64,000 nt of DNA from Pseudaquidulcibacter sp041917055 (GTDB lineage Bacteria; Pseudomonadota; Alphaproteobacteria; Caulobacterales; Aquidulcibacteraceae): the NCBI GenBank assembly GCA_041917055.1, contig JAYRYJ010000003.1, forward strand, positions 62,001-126,000. The letters are read 5' to 3'. The notes beneath the pieces are model-generated. The model was given only the letters and a program-made list of their open reading frames with translations, did no database searches and was not told where the DNA came from. The translations under genes were made by a program, and so were the position numbers. Numbering within the stretch: the stretch's first letter is position 1; each line of letters starts with the position of its first letter. This document shows, piece by piece, positions 1 to 7,917 of the stretch.

Positions 1-8
1 TCGCACCT

Positions 9-359
9 CTAAATCTTTGCATCATTAGCAGGCGGAATTATTTGCGGTCCGCGAACTTCTTGGATTGTGTGGCGCAAAACTTTGGCAACGACATTCGGTG
101 CAATTTCAACTGAAATCTCATTGTCATGAACATTCTTGACTTTGCCGATAAATCCACCCGCAGTTACAACTTCATCACCTTTTTTCAAAGCGGCAACCAT
201 TGCCTGATGCGATTTCATTCTTTGTTGTTGTGGCCTAAGCAAAAGGAAATAGAAAACCACCAAAATGGCAATCATTGGCAAAAGATTCATAAAAATCGCA
301 ATCGGACCTGTGGCTTGCGCCGCTGGTGCGGCCTGAAGCAAAATCGGGCTTAAAGACAT
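9..359 (-). CDS. yajC: Preprotein translocase accessory subunit YajC
   Basis: Small inner-membrane protein that associates with the SecDF complex and assists Sec-dependent export. The 116-residue product has a short N-terminus, one strong membrane helix at about residues 22-44 ending in LLLRPQQQR, then the cytoplasmic domain with KKGDEVVTAGGFIGKV, the hallmark of the family. I chose the ATG at 359 over the upstream in-frame start at 383 because GAGG lies just before it and because this gives the usual length. It reads out of the window to the left, where secD would be expected. Family assignment is firm. Confidence 0.95.
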   Translation of the reverse strand: MSLSPILLQAAPAAQATGPIAIFMNLLPMIAILVVFYFLLLRPQQQRMKSHQAMVAALKKGDEVVTAGGFIGKVKNVHDNEISVEIAPNVVAKVLRHTIQEVRGPQIIPPANDAKI

Positions 360-513
360 TTTAACCTCAAAAATTATTTGCACCTATTTAGTGCCTAATT
401 TCAAAATCACAATGCTTAAGCGCATTTTTGCAATGCAGGTGGAGTATTAAATGCCGCTTCATGCTGACATCAGCTGACGCAGTTACATGGTATAAAGCGC
501 GCAGGAGATTAAA

Positions 514-1128
514 ATGACCAAATTTGACATTAAGATTGCGCGTAAAGACCTTTATTCGCCCAAACCAAAATTCGAAATCGTCACTGTCCCCGAATTTCGT
601 TTTTTGACCATTGACGGCAAAGGCGACCCAAATGTTTCCCAAGATTATGCCGATGCTGTCGCGGCACTGTTTTCAGTATCTTATGCGATAAAATTCGCAT
701 CAAAAAAAGCGGGAAAAGATTATGCAGTGGGGCCTTTAGAGGGATTATGGTGGGCTGAAGACATGAATGATTACATCACGCGCGATAAATCAAAATGGTA
801 TTGGCGCATGATGGTTTGGCAACCGGATTATTTAATCGAAAGCGATTTTGAGCTCGCGCGCGAACAAGTCGCAAAGAAAAAGCCAAATCCGGCATTGGAA
901 AATCTGAAATTCGAAAGATTTGAAGAGGGCGAATGCGCGCAAATTCTGCATATTGGTTCTTACATTGACGAAGCGCCGACAATTGCCAAAATGCACGACG
1001 AATTCATACCGCAAATGGGGTATAAATTGCGCGGGTTGCATCACGAAATCTATCTTTCCGATCCACGAAAAACTGCGCCCGAAAAACTAAAGACTATTTT
1101 GCGGCAGCCAATTATGAAGGCGCAATGA
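514..1128 (+). CDS. GyrI-like small-molecule-binding domain protein
   Basis: A 204-residue cytoplasmic protein resembling the stand-alone GyrI-like (SOUL/AraC-effector-binding fold) family; the sequence runs from a FEIVTVPEFRFLTIDGKG strand through a WWAEDM segment to a C-terminal YKLRGLHHEIYLSDPRK strand, which is typical of that family. Members of this type are thought to bind hydrophobic small molecules, but the ligand here is unknown. There is no DNA-binding domain, so it is not a regulator by itself. The start has an AGGAG about six bases upstream. It is a single gene between divergent yajC and the PAS/MCP pair. Fold assignment likely, function not established. Confidence 0.8.
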   Translation: MTKFDIKIARKDLYSPKPKFEIVTVPEFRFLTIDGKGDPNVSQDYADAVAALFSVSYAIKFASKKAGKDYAVGPLEGLWWAEDMNDYITRDKSKWYWRMMVWQPDYLIESDFELAREQVAKKKPNPALENLKFERFEEGECAQILHIGSYIDEAPTIAKMHDEFIPQMGYKLRGLHHEIYLSDPRKTAPEKLKTILRQPIMKAQ

Positions 1129-1228
1129 ACCGAATACCGGTCATTTTATCGCGGTTAATTAATAATAATTTGTTAGGCCTTTTATGCTTAAGAATTGTGC
1201 AAATCTTGCACGCAAAAAAAGGCACGCT

Positions 1229-1768
1229 ATGAATATTACCGGAATTGAACGTTTCTTTGGTGAAGACGAAATAATAGTTTCCAAGACTGATTTGAAAGGT
1301 CGTATGACCTATTGTAACGATATTTTCGTTAAGGTCTCGGGCTATACCACAAAGGAATGCATTGGACAGCAACACAGCCTCATTCGCCATCCTGATATGC
1401 CGCGATGCGTTTTCAAATTATTGTGGGATACTGTGCAAACCGGTCAGGAAATTTTCGCTTATGTTATCAATCGTTGCAAGAATGGCGACCATTATTGGGT
1501 AAATGCCCACGTCACACCGAGCCGCGATCGCTCGGGCCAGATAATTGGTTATCATTCAAACCGCCGCGTTCCGGATAAAAGTGTGGTCGAAAATACTATT
1601 GTGCCGCTTTACAAACAGCTTCTGGCTGAAGAAGCAAAATTCAATAATCGTAAAGATGGTCTTATATCATCCACTGAAATGGTGAAATCCATTCTTAAAG
1701 ACGCCGGGGTCTCATACGAAGAATTTGTTGCCTCGCTCGAACGCCCAAAAAGCAAACTCGCAGCCTAA
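1229..1768 (+). CDS. PAS-domain protein, Aer-type redox sensor partner
   Basis: A 179-residue protein made of one PAS domain (about residues 8-115) of the Aer aerotaxis type: DLKGRMTYCND, SGYTTKECIGQQHSLIRHPD and a C-terminal YHSNRRVPD segment. Aer-type PAS domains bind FAD and sense redox state. No transmembrane or signalling domain follows; instead a soluble methyl-accepting protein begins 15 bases downstream, so the two probably form a split aerotaxis receptor. The in-frame ATG at 1184 is also possible, but family members usually begin close to the MNITGIERFF sequence, and AAGG precedes the 1229 start. Cofactor and signal are inferred, not shown. Confidence 0.85.
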   Translation: MNITGIERFFGEDEIIVSKTDLKGRMTYCNDIFVKVSGYTTKECIGQQHSLIRHPDMPRCVFKLLWDTVQTGQEIFAYVINRCKNGDHYWVNAHVTPSRDRSGQIIGYHSNRRVPDKSVVENTIVPLYKQLLAEEAKFNNRKDGLISSTEMVKSILKDAGVSYEEFVASLERPKSKLAA

Positions 1769-1783
1769 AAATTGGATTTCAAT

Positions 1784-2935
1784 ATGTTTAACAATGACAA
1801 TAAAACTGCAATTCAAAAAGCAATCCAAGTTTGTGAAGCCGTTGCAAATGGCGATTTCGAAGCTCGTATTTGCGACATAACCGAGAGCGGCGACGCCGCT
1901 CACATGCTGAATTTAATCAATAGACTAATCGACCGTTCAGATGCATATATTCGAGAATCTCGCGCAGCTTTAGAATATATGGCATCAGGCAAATATTTCA
2001 GGCGCATATCCCAAAAAGGCATGCCCGGATCGTTTGGTGAAGCAAGCATTGCGGCCAACAATGCCATGGATTCAATCGAACAGCGAGTGAAGGGCTTTTC
2101 AAGCGTTGTATCAAGTTTTGAATCGCGAATGGCTGAAGCAGTTGAATCGGTTTCGCAACAGGCGGGTGAATTAAATTCCTTGGCACAAAACCTTCAAGCA
2201 TCAGCAACTTCGGCAAGTGAACAATCGACAAGTGTTGCCGCTGCCGCCGAAGAATCTTCAGCTAATGTAAATTCAGTTGCCGCCGCAACCGAAGAAATGG
2301 CAAATTCGGTTGCCGAAATCAATCAGCAGGTGACCCAATCGTCGCGCATCAGCATAGAAGCTGTTCAAGAAGTTGAGCGAGCGCAACGTGACATTGGTAA
2401 TCTTTCGGAAAGTTCAGCTAAAATTGGGAATATTCTTTCCCTTATTGTCGATATAGCCAGTCAAACAAATCTTTTGGCATTGAATGCAACCATTGAAGCG
2501 GCGCGCGCAGGTGAGGCTGGTCGCGGTTTCGCGGTTGTTGCGTCAGAAGTGAAGTCACTTGCCGGTCAAACTGCGAAAGCCACCGAAGAAATCAAAACCC
2601 AAATAGCTGAAATCCAAAACGCCAGTGAACAGGCGGTAAAATCCATTCGCTCCATTTCCGACACAATCAATGAAGTCAGCGAAATTTCAACCGCTATTGC
2701 TGCGGCAGTTGAAGAACAAAGTGCCGCCACCAATGAAGTCGCAAGAAACATTGACCAGGCTTCTACCGGAACGATGGAAGTCAGTTCAAGCATCGGCTCT
2801 ATCAGTATGAGCGTGAATGAGTTTGATTCCGCATCGCGCCATATTCTGCATTCATCGAATGATTTGTCGGATAAAAGTGCAAGTATTCGCGATGAAGTTC
2901 TTAATTTCCTTACCGAAGTTCGCAAAGTCGTGTAA
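1784..2935 (+). CDS. Soluble methyl-accepting chemotaxis protein
   Basis: A 383-residue cytoplasmic chemoreceptor with no transmembrane segment. Residues 1-100 form a HAMP-like helical region (GDFEARI, then a second GKYFRRI unit), followed by the long coiled-coil methylation and signalling domain. The conserved tip that contacts CheA and CheW is visible at about residues 215-260 (ASQTNLLALNATIEAARAG, GRGFAVVASEV). No C-terminal CheR-tethering pentapeptide is present. It lies directly behind the PAS protein and probably takes its input from it. A TTG at 1772 is an alternative start; neither start has a strong Shine-Dalgarno sequence. Confidence 0.92.
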   Translation: MFNNDNKTAIQKAIQVCEAVANGDFEARICDITESGDAAHMLNLINRLIDRSDAYIRESRAALEYMASGKYFRRISQKGMPGSFGEASIAANNAMDSIEQRVKGFSSVVSSFESRMAEAVESVSQQAGELNSLAQNLQASATSASEQSTSVAAAAEESSANVNSVAAATEEMANSVAEINQQVTQSSRISIEAVQEVERAQRDIGNLSESSAKIGNILSLIVDIASQTNLLALNATIEAARAGEAGRGFAVVASEVKSLAGQTAKATEEIKTQIAEIQNASEQAVKSIRSISDTINEVSEISTAIAAAVEEQSAATNEVARNIDQASTGTMEVSSSIGSISMSVNEFDSASRHILHSSNDLSDKSASIRDEVLNFLTEVRKVV

Positions 2936-2989
2936 CATCGACAGTTCCTTTCATCTTGAACGAAAGATAAATCAAGCTAAAACTGTTGA

Positions 2990-3664
2990 ATGCTTGTGAT
3001 TCATACACGTCCATTGGATGCTAAAAGCCGCACTTTGCAATTAATGGCGGGTGAAAAGCGTGCGGCATTTCACAAAATCGAATGCCCGCAGTTTGAAATC
3101 ACCCCTGCCCTTTTACAAATCGACGAAAAAGGCCGTACGCCAATTTTGGTTGATGATATGTGGCAAAGCGGGGCGATTATCAAAGAGGTTTTCGCCGCTT
3201 TTGAATATATTGAAGACATTGCGCCCTTTCCCACTGCCTATCCTGGCGGGCCATTGGAACGCGCGGAAATTCGCGCCTTTGTTTATGAGGCGTTTCAAAA
3301 TTATGCGCCAATAGAACACAAGATTATGGTCGAGAAAGTCCATAAAGTGATTTATCGCACCGCACCGCCCGACACGCAAATATTACGCGAAATCCGCGAC
3401 GAATGCGCGCATTTTATCGATGAAATCGGCAAAACCGCCGTAATTTCAGGCCATATGGTCGGGGCAAAATTATCATTAGCGGATTTTGCCATCGCCGCGC
3501 AAATTTCGGTATTGGATTATTTAGACCTAATAAATTGGGATAAGCACAGGCCCGCCAAAACCTTCTATTTAACCATAAAACAAAGACCGACATTTGCGGC
3601 GGTTTTCAATGATAATATCAAAGGCATAAACCCACCGCCTTATTATCAATTATTGGATTTTTGA
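2990..3664 (+). CDS. Glutathione S-transferase family protein
   Basis: A 224-residue protein with the two-domain GST layout: an N-terminal thioredoxin-like domain (residues 1-80, with the cis-proline region GRTPILVDD) and an all-helical C-terminal domain including the GAKLSLADFAIAAQIS N-capping segment. The catalytic Ser/Cys seen in many bacterial GSTs after the first strand is not obvious (HTRPLDAKSRTL), so substrate and activity cannot be stated. The stop codon is one base before queG, and GST-queG adjacency is common in alphaproteobacteria, so the two are probably cotranscribed. Confidence 0.85.
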   Translation: MLVIHTRPLDAKSRTLQLMAGEKRAAFHKIECPQFEITPALLQIDEKGRTPILVDDMWQSGAIIKEVFAAFEYIEDIAPFPTAYPGGPLERAEIRAFVYEAFQNYAPIEHKIMVEKVHKVIYRTAPPDTQILREIRDECAHFIDEIGKTAVISGHMVGAKLSLADFAIAAQISVLDYLDLINWDKHRPAKTFYLTIKQRPTFAAVFNDNIKGINPPPYYQLLDF

Positions 3665-3665
3665 T

Positions 3666-4706
3666 TTGTCAGGCGGCGCCGAATCCAAAATTAAATCCCG
3701 CGCCAAAGAGATTGGGTTTGACGTGGCGCGAATTTGCGATGCGCACACCAAATGGGAAAACGGCAAATATTTGCGCGAATTTATCGAAAATGGTTTTCAT
3801 GGGCAAATGGAATGGATGGAAACGACTTATGAACGCCGCTCTCACCCCAATAATATGTGGGACGGGGCAATTTCGGCAATAGTTTTAGGAACAAATTACG
3901 CACCCGCCACCGACCCGCTTTTGGAATTGGCGAATTTAGAAAAGGCCGCAATTTCATGCTATGCCAAAAATGACGATTATCATGATTTAATCAAAAAGCG
4001 GCTGAAAATTTTGGCAGGCGAAATTCACCGCGATTTGAATTGCGAAGTGAAAGTTTTTGTCGATACCGCGCCTTTGATGGAGAAACCATTGGCACAGCGC
4101 GCAGGGCTTGGTTGGCAAGGTAAACACACGAATTTAGTTTCGCGCGAATTTGGTTCATATTTGTTTTTGGGCGTAATTTTAGTGGCGCACGAATTTCAAT
4201 TTGACGAAACCGAAACCGACCATTGCGGCAATTGCAGTGCCTGTATCGACATTTGCCCGACACGCGCAATTATTGCGCCATATAAAATTGATGCTAGGCT
4301 TTGCATTTCTTATCTTACAATCGAACATAATGGTGCGATTGCGCCGGAATTAATGGCAAAGATGGGCAATAGAATTTACGGCTGTGACGATTGCCTTGCA
4401 GTCTGCCCATGGAATAAATTTGCGACACCGACAGACGAAATTGCATTTTTACCACGCGAAATTACAAAATCGCCGCAATTAATTGATTTACTTCAATTAA
4501 ATGATGTGACCTTCCGCGAAAAATTCCGAAAAAGTCCGATAAAGAGGATAGGGATTAATCGTTTCACACGCAATGTCATTATCGCAATCGCTAATTCCAA
4601 AGACGCGAACTTAATCGAATGCGTCAAACCCTTTGTGACTTCGGAAGATGACGGTATAAGAGCCGCCGCACAATTCGCGATAGCTAGGGTCAGACCTAAT
4701 AAATGA
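3666..4706 (+). CDS. queG: Epoxyqueuosine reductase
   Basis: Catalyses the last step of queuosine synthesis, reducing epoxyqueuosine in tRNA with a cobalamin and two [4Fe-4S] clusters. The 346-residue protein shows the catalytic-region DTAPLMEKPLAQRAGLGW, the first cluster motif CGNCSACIDICP and the second CDDCLAVCPWN, then a short HEAT-like C-terminus. The start is TTG one base after the GST stop, with GGA eight bases upstream inside the GST gene. Its stop overlaps the mtgA start (ATGA), so translation is probably coupled. Confidence 0.96.
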   Translation: MSGGAESKIKSRAKEIGFDVARICDAHTKWENGKYLREFIENGFHGQMEWMETTYERRSHPNNMWDGAISAIVLGTNYAPATDPLLELANLEKAAISCYAKNDDYHDLIKKRLKILAGEIHRDLNCEVKVFVDTAPLMEKPLAQRAGLGWQGKHTNLVSREFGSYLFLGVILVAHEFQFDETETDHCGNCSACIDICPTRAIIAPYKIDARLCISYLTIEHNGAIAPELMAKMGNRIYGCDDCLAVCPWNKFATPTDEIAFLPREITKSPQLIDLLQLNDVTFREKFRKSPIKRIGINRFTRNVIIAIANSKDANLIECVKPFVTSEDDGIRAAAQFAIARVRPNK

Positions 4707-5470
4707 ACGAAACAGAATTTCAGGGAAATATTGATCCACCGCCGCCGGATGGTGAAAAACCAATTGCGCGCCACCCGCTTAAGAAAATCAGAAAGAAAAG
4801 CATTTTTGTGCGGATTTTTGACTTCTTTGCTTGGGCTTGCGTTATAGTCTTGGCATGGGTTCTATTGATGCGGTTTTTGCCCGCGCCATTCACTTATTTA
4901 ATGGTGCAGCGCGCCATTGAGGGCGATAAAATCAAATATAGTCCGGTTGGCATTAATAAAATCAGCCGTCATTTGGTCGATTCCGTAATTGCCGCCGAAG
5001 ACGCGCGCTTTTGCCTGCATGACGGTTTCGAGTGGGAGGCAATGAAGCGCGCAATGGCGGCGAATAAGCGCGGCAAGAAACTTCGTGGTGCGTCCACAAT
5101 TTCCCAGCAAACCGCAAAAAACGTGTTTTTATGGCCCTCGCGCTCTTACATTCGCAAAGGGTTTGAGGCAGGCTTTACGGTTTTGATTGAGTTTTTCTGG
5201 CCAAAACGCATTATCATGGAAAAATACCTCAATGTCGCGGAAATGGGTGACGGAGTTTTTGGCGCACAGGCAGCCGCGCGTTATTATTTCAAAAAAGACG
5301 CTAAGGATTTGAGCCTGTCTGAGGCCGCGCGCATCGCCGCTGTCCTCCCTTCGCCGCAAAAATGGCGGGTTCGCGCACCATCAGGTTATGTTGCGCGGCG
5401 CGCCGGCAATATTGGTCGCGGCGCAATTGTTGTTCGCGATAATGCGCTGGACAAATGCGTTTATCGATAG
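4703..5470 (+). CDS. mtgA: Monofunctional biosynthetic peptidoglycan transglycosylase
   Basis: Polymerises lipid II into glycan strands. The 255-residue protein has one membrane anchor at about residues 30-58, then a GT51 domain with AAEDARFCLHDGFEWEAM (catalytic glutamate region), GASTISQQTAKN and EKYLNVAEMGDGVFGAQAAA. There is no penicillin-binding transpeptidase domain, which fits MtgA. The first 30 residues are proline-rich and then basic, a cytoplasmic tail. It overlaps queG by four bases. Confidence 0.95.
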   Translation: MNETEFQGNIDPPPPDGEKPIARHPLKKIRKKSIFVRIFDFFAWACVIVLAWVLLMRFLPAPFTYLMVQRAIEGDKIKYSPVGINKISRHLVDSVIAAEDARFCLHDGFEWEAMKRAMAANKRGKKLRGASTISQQTAKNVFLWPSRSYIRKGFEAGFTVLIEFFWPKRIIMEKYLNVAEMGDGVFGAQAAARYYFKKDAKDLSLSEAARIAAVLPSPQKWRVRAPSGYVARRAGNIGRGAIVVRDNALDKCVYR

Positions 5471-5503
5471 ATTTATTTTAATAGCCGCGTTAGTGTTTTT
5501 GTG

Positions 5504-6439
5504 ATGCTGTCTTATGCCTTAAAGCGATTATTGGTCGCTATACCGACAATTTTTATTATTATTGCGATGGCGTTTTTCCTTATGCGCCTTGCGCCCGGTT
5601 CACCTTTTGATACTGAACGCGCTGTATCCGCTGAAATTCGGCAAATGATTATTGCCCATTATGGCTTGGACAAACCTTTATTGGTGCAATTTGGTGACTA
5701 TCTAAAAGACCTCGCAAAATTCGATTTGGGGCCTAGTCTTGTTTATAAAGACCAAAGCGTTGCCGAAATTATTGGCAATGGCTTTCCGGTTTCAATGACA
5801 ATCGGGCTTTGTGCTTTGAGTTTGGCGATTGTGATTGGTGTTCCCATTGGCCTTGTTGCAGCGCTTAATCAGAATAAGGGTTGGGATTATTCGGCGATGA
5901 CCATCGCCATGATTGGTATTTGCATTCCGGCATTAGTCACAGGCCCAATTCTGTCACTGGTTTTCGGTGTTTATTTGGGTTGGTTTCCCACTGCGGGTCT
6001 TGATTTAGGGCGAATGACAATTGCGACTTTGGCACTGCCGGTAATTACGCTTTCACTCAAAGAAATTGCAATAATTTCGCGCTTGGTGCGTGCCTCCACC
6101 ATCGAGGTTCTAGGTTCTAATTTCATAAGAACTGCACGCGCTAAAGGTTTGAAAGAAATCGATGTTTTGTCGCGCCATGCTTTGAAAGCGTCTTTATTAC
6201 CCTTAGTTTCGCATCTTGGCCCTGCTTGTGCAGGCCTAATTACCGGGTCAATCGTTATTGAAACCGTGTTTCAACTTCCGGGCATTGGTCGCAATTTTGT
6301 GACATCGGCTTTACAACGTGATTATCCGGTGGTGATGGCGGTGGTGATACTTTATGCAAGTCTTATTATCGCACTAAACCTGCTCGCCGATATTATTTAT
6401 GGCCTTTTAGACCCTAAGGTGACCTATGATGAGGCCTAA
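5504..6439 (+). CDS. oppB: Oligopeptide ABC transporter permease OppB-like
   Basis: Inner-membrane permease of an oligopeptide/dipeptide importer. It starts with the typical MLSYALKRLLVAIPT helix and FFLMRLAPGSPF segment, has about six membrane helices and carries the ATPase-coupling loop (SNFIRTARAKGL, about residues 200-215). A GTG at 5501 is an alternative start directly adjacent to the ATG. It overlaps oppC by 14 bases, so translation is probably coupled. The two ATPases OppD/OppF are not in the window. Confidence 0.93.
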   Translation: MLSYALKRLLVAIPTIFIIIAMAFFLMRLAPGSPFDTERAVSAEIRQMIIAHYGLDKPLLVQFGDYLKDLAKFDLGPSLVYKDQSVAEIIGNGFPVSMTIGLCALSLAIVIGVPIGLVAALNQNKGWDYSAMTIAMIGICIPALVTGPILSLVFGVYLGWFPTAGLDLGRMTIATLALPVITLSLKEIAIISRLVRASTIEVLGSNFIRTARAKGLKEIDVLSRHALKASLLPLVSHLGPACAGLITGSIVIETVFQLPGIGRNFVTSALQRDYPVVMAVVILYASLIIALNLLADIIYGLLDPKVTYDEA

Positions 6440-7322
6440 TGAGAATTCAAAATTGATGGAAAAATCCGTCATTATGGGGCGCTCATTATGGGACGATGCA
6501 CGCGCGCGCCTTTTTCGCAATAAGGCCGCTGTCGCATCCATGTTCGTGCTTGGGTTTTTGGTGATTTTGGCAATTTTTGGGCCGATGTTTTGGCCTCACC
6601 CATATGACAAAATTTATGATGATTTGGTTATGATGCCACCGACTTTTCAAGATTTGCATATTTTTGGCACAGATCAACAGGGACGCGATTTATTTGTTCG
6701 CCTTTTGAAAGGAATGCAAATTTCATTGGCGGTCGGGGTAGTGGCAACCCTTGTGTCACTTACAATCGGCGTGATTTGGGGCGCGACTGCGGGCTATATT
6801 GGCGGCGCGACTGATCAGATAATGATGCGGATTGTTGATATTTTATATGCCATGCCATTCATTTTCTTTGTCATTATCCTGATGGTGGTCTTCGGGCGCA
6901 ATATTGTTCTTATTTTCGTGGGGATTGGTGCGGTTGAATGGCTGACGATGGCGCGAATTGTGCGCGGTCAAACCCTGTCATTGCGCAAAAAGGAATTTAT
7001 TGAGGCTGCGCAGGCAGCAGGCCTATCAACATTCCAAATAATTATGCGCCATATTGTGCCGAACCTTTTGGGCCCTGTCGTGGTTTATGTCACCCTTACC
7101 GTCCCTGCGGTTATTCTTGCAGAAAGTTTTTTGAGTTTTCTTGGTTTAGGTGTCCAAGAACCAATGACATCATTAGGCAATCTTATTTCCATTGGCGCGA
7201 AAGAAATGGAAATCGCGCCTTGGCTTTTGATTTTTCCGGCAATTTTTATGATGATAACGCTCTTTTGCCTAAATTTCATTGGCGACGGTTTGCGCGATGC
7301 TTTCGACCCCAAAGACAGGTAA
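6426..7322 (+). CDS. oppC: Oligopeptide ABC transporter permease OppC-like
   Basis: Second membrane subunit of the peptide importer. The 298-residue protein has the N-terminal soluble segment before helix 1 that is typical of OppC, the periplasmic segment with HIFGTDQQGRDLFVRLLKG, and the coupling loop KKEFIEAAQAAGLSTFQII (about 195-215), with EPMTSLGNLI near the C-terminus. Start codon is inside oppB. An oppositely oriented gene follows, so the oppBC transcript is cut off from oppA downstream. Confidence 0.93.
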   Translation: MMRPNENSKLMEKSVIMGRSLWDDARARLFRNKAAVASMFVLGFLVILAIFGPMFWPHPYDKIYDDLVMMPPTFQDLHIFGTDQQGRDLFVRLLKGMQISLAVGVVATLVSLTIGVIWGATAGYIGGATDQIMMRIVDILYAMPFIFFVIILMVVFGRNIVLIFVGIGAVEWLTMARIVRGQTLSLRKKEFIEAAQAAGLSTFQIIMRHIVPNLLGPVVVYVTLTVPAVILAESFLSFLGLGVQEPMTSLGNLISIGAKEMEIAPWLLIFPAIFMMITLFCLNFIGDGLRDAFDPKDR

Positions 7323-7865
7323 TTATTGAACCCGCTTCACTCTATATGATAAGTTTTTGCCTTCAAATTGCAGCAAATAAGAGCCAAAAGTGGCGGCTTT
7401 GATTTTGGCTTTATAAGGTGGTTTTGAAAATAAATCGATTTCACCTTCGTCGGTTACAACCCATATCTGACCATCATTCGTAAGTATCGATGGTTTTGAA
7501 CCATAAGTGCCGATTTTTTCGACGATAATATCTTGTTGGCTAATTTTTTCGGATTTTTCATCGTCTTCGAAAAGTTTTATTTTGGGTAAGACCAATCCAA
7601 ATGCCGCTTTTTTCGCCGCGACCACTTCGGTTTTATCCATAATTATAATGTTTTTTTCGCTGTCTTTATTTTTTAATTGCGCGACATTTTTATCGAAACA
7701 TTCAAGCCGCTGCGCATTATCTGCAATCGCCGCACAGGCATAAATTTGTTCAAGTGGTTTGGAAGTTGCGTTTTCAGCAAAGGCACTTTGACTGCAAAAT
7801 AATGCCAAGCCTGCAAAAATCGCTGTAATATATAGGTTTTTCATCGGCGCGTGGTAATATTTCAT
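7323..7865 (-). CDS. Small exported protein of unknown function
   Basis: I do not recognise the family with certainty. The 180-residue product has an N-terminal signal peptide (about residues 1-31, ending SQSAFA), then a motif with paired cysteines, IYACAAIADNAQRLECFDK, which resembles the start of small periplasmic proteins of the VasI-like type, and a C-terminal beta-rich part. The start at 7865 has GGAAG six bases upstream; a later methionine at the predicted signal peptide is less likely. The gene sits inverted between oppC and oppA. The cysteines may form a disulphide. Confidence 0.7.
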   Translation of the reverse strand: MKYYHAPMKNLYITAIFAGLALFCSQSAFAENATSKPLEQIYACAAIADNAQRLECFDKNVAQLKNKDSEKNIIIMDKTEVVAAKKAAFGLVLPKIKLFEDDEKSEKISQQDIIVEKIGTYGSKPSILTNDGQIWVVTDEGEIDLFSKPPYKAKIKAATFGSYLLQFEGKNLSYRVKRVQ

Positions 7866-7917
7866 TATTGACTTCCGTTTAATAAATAAGTGCAAATTTT
7901 ATCTTTTGGTGGGGAAA

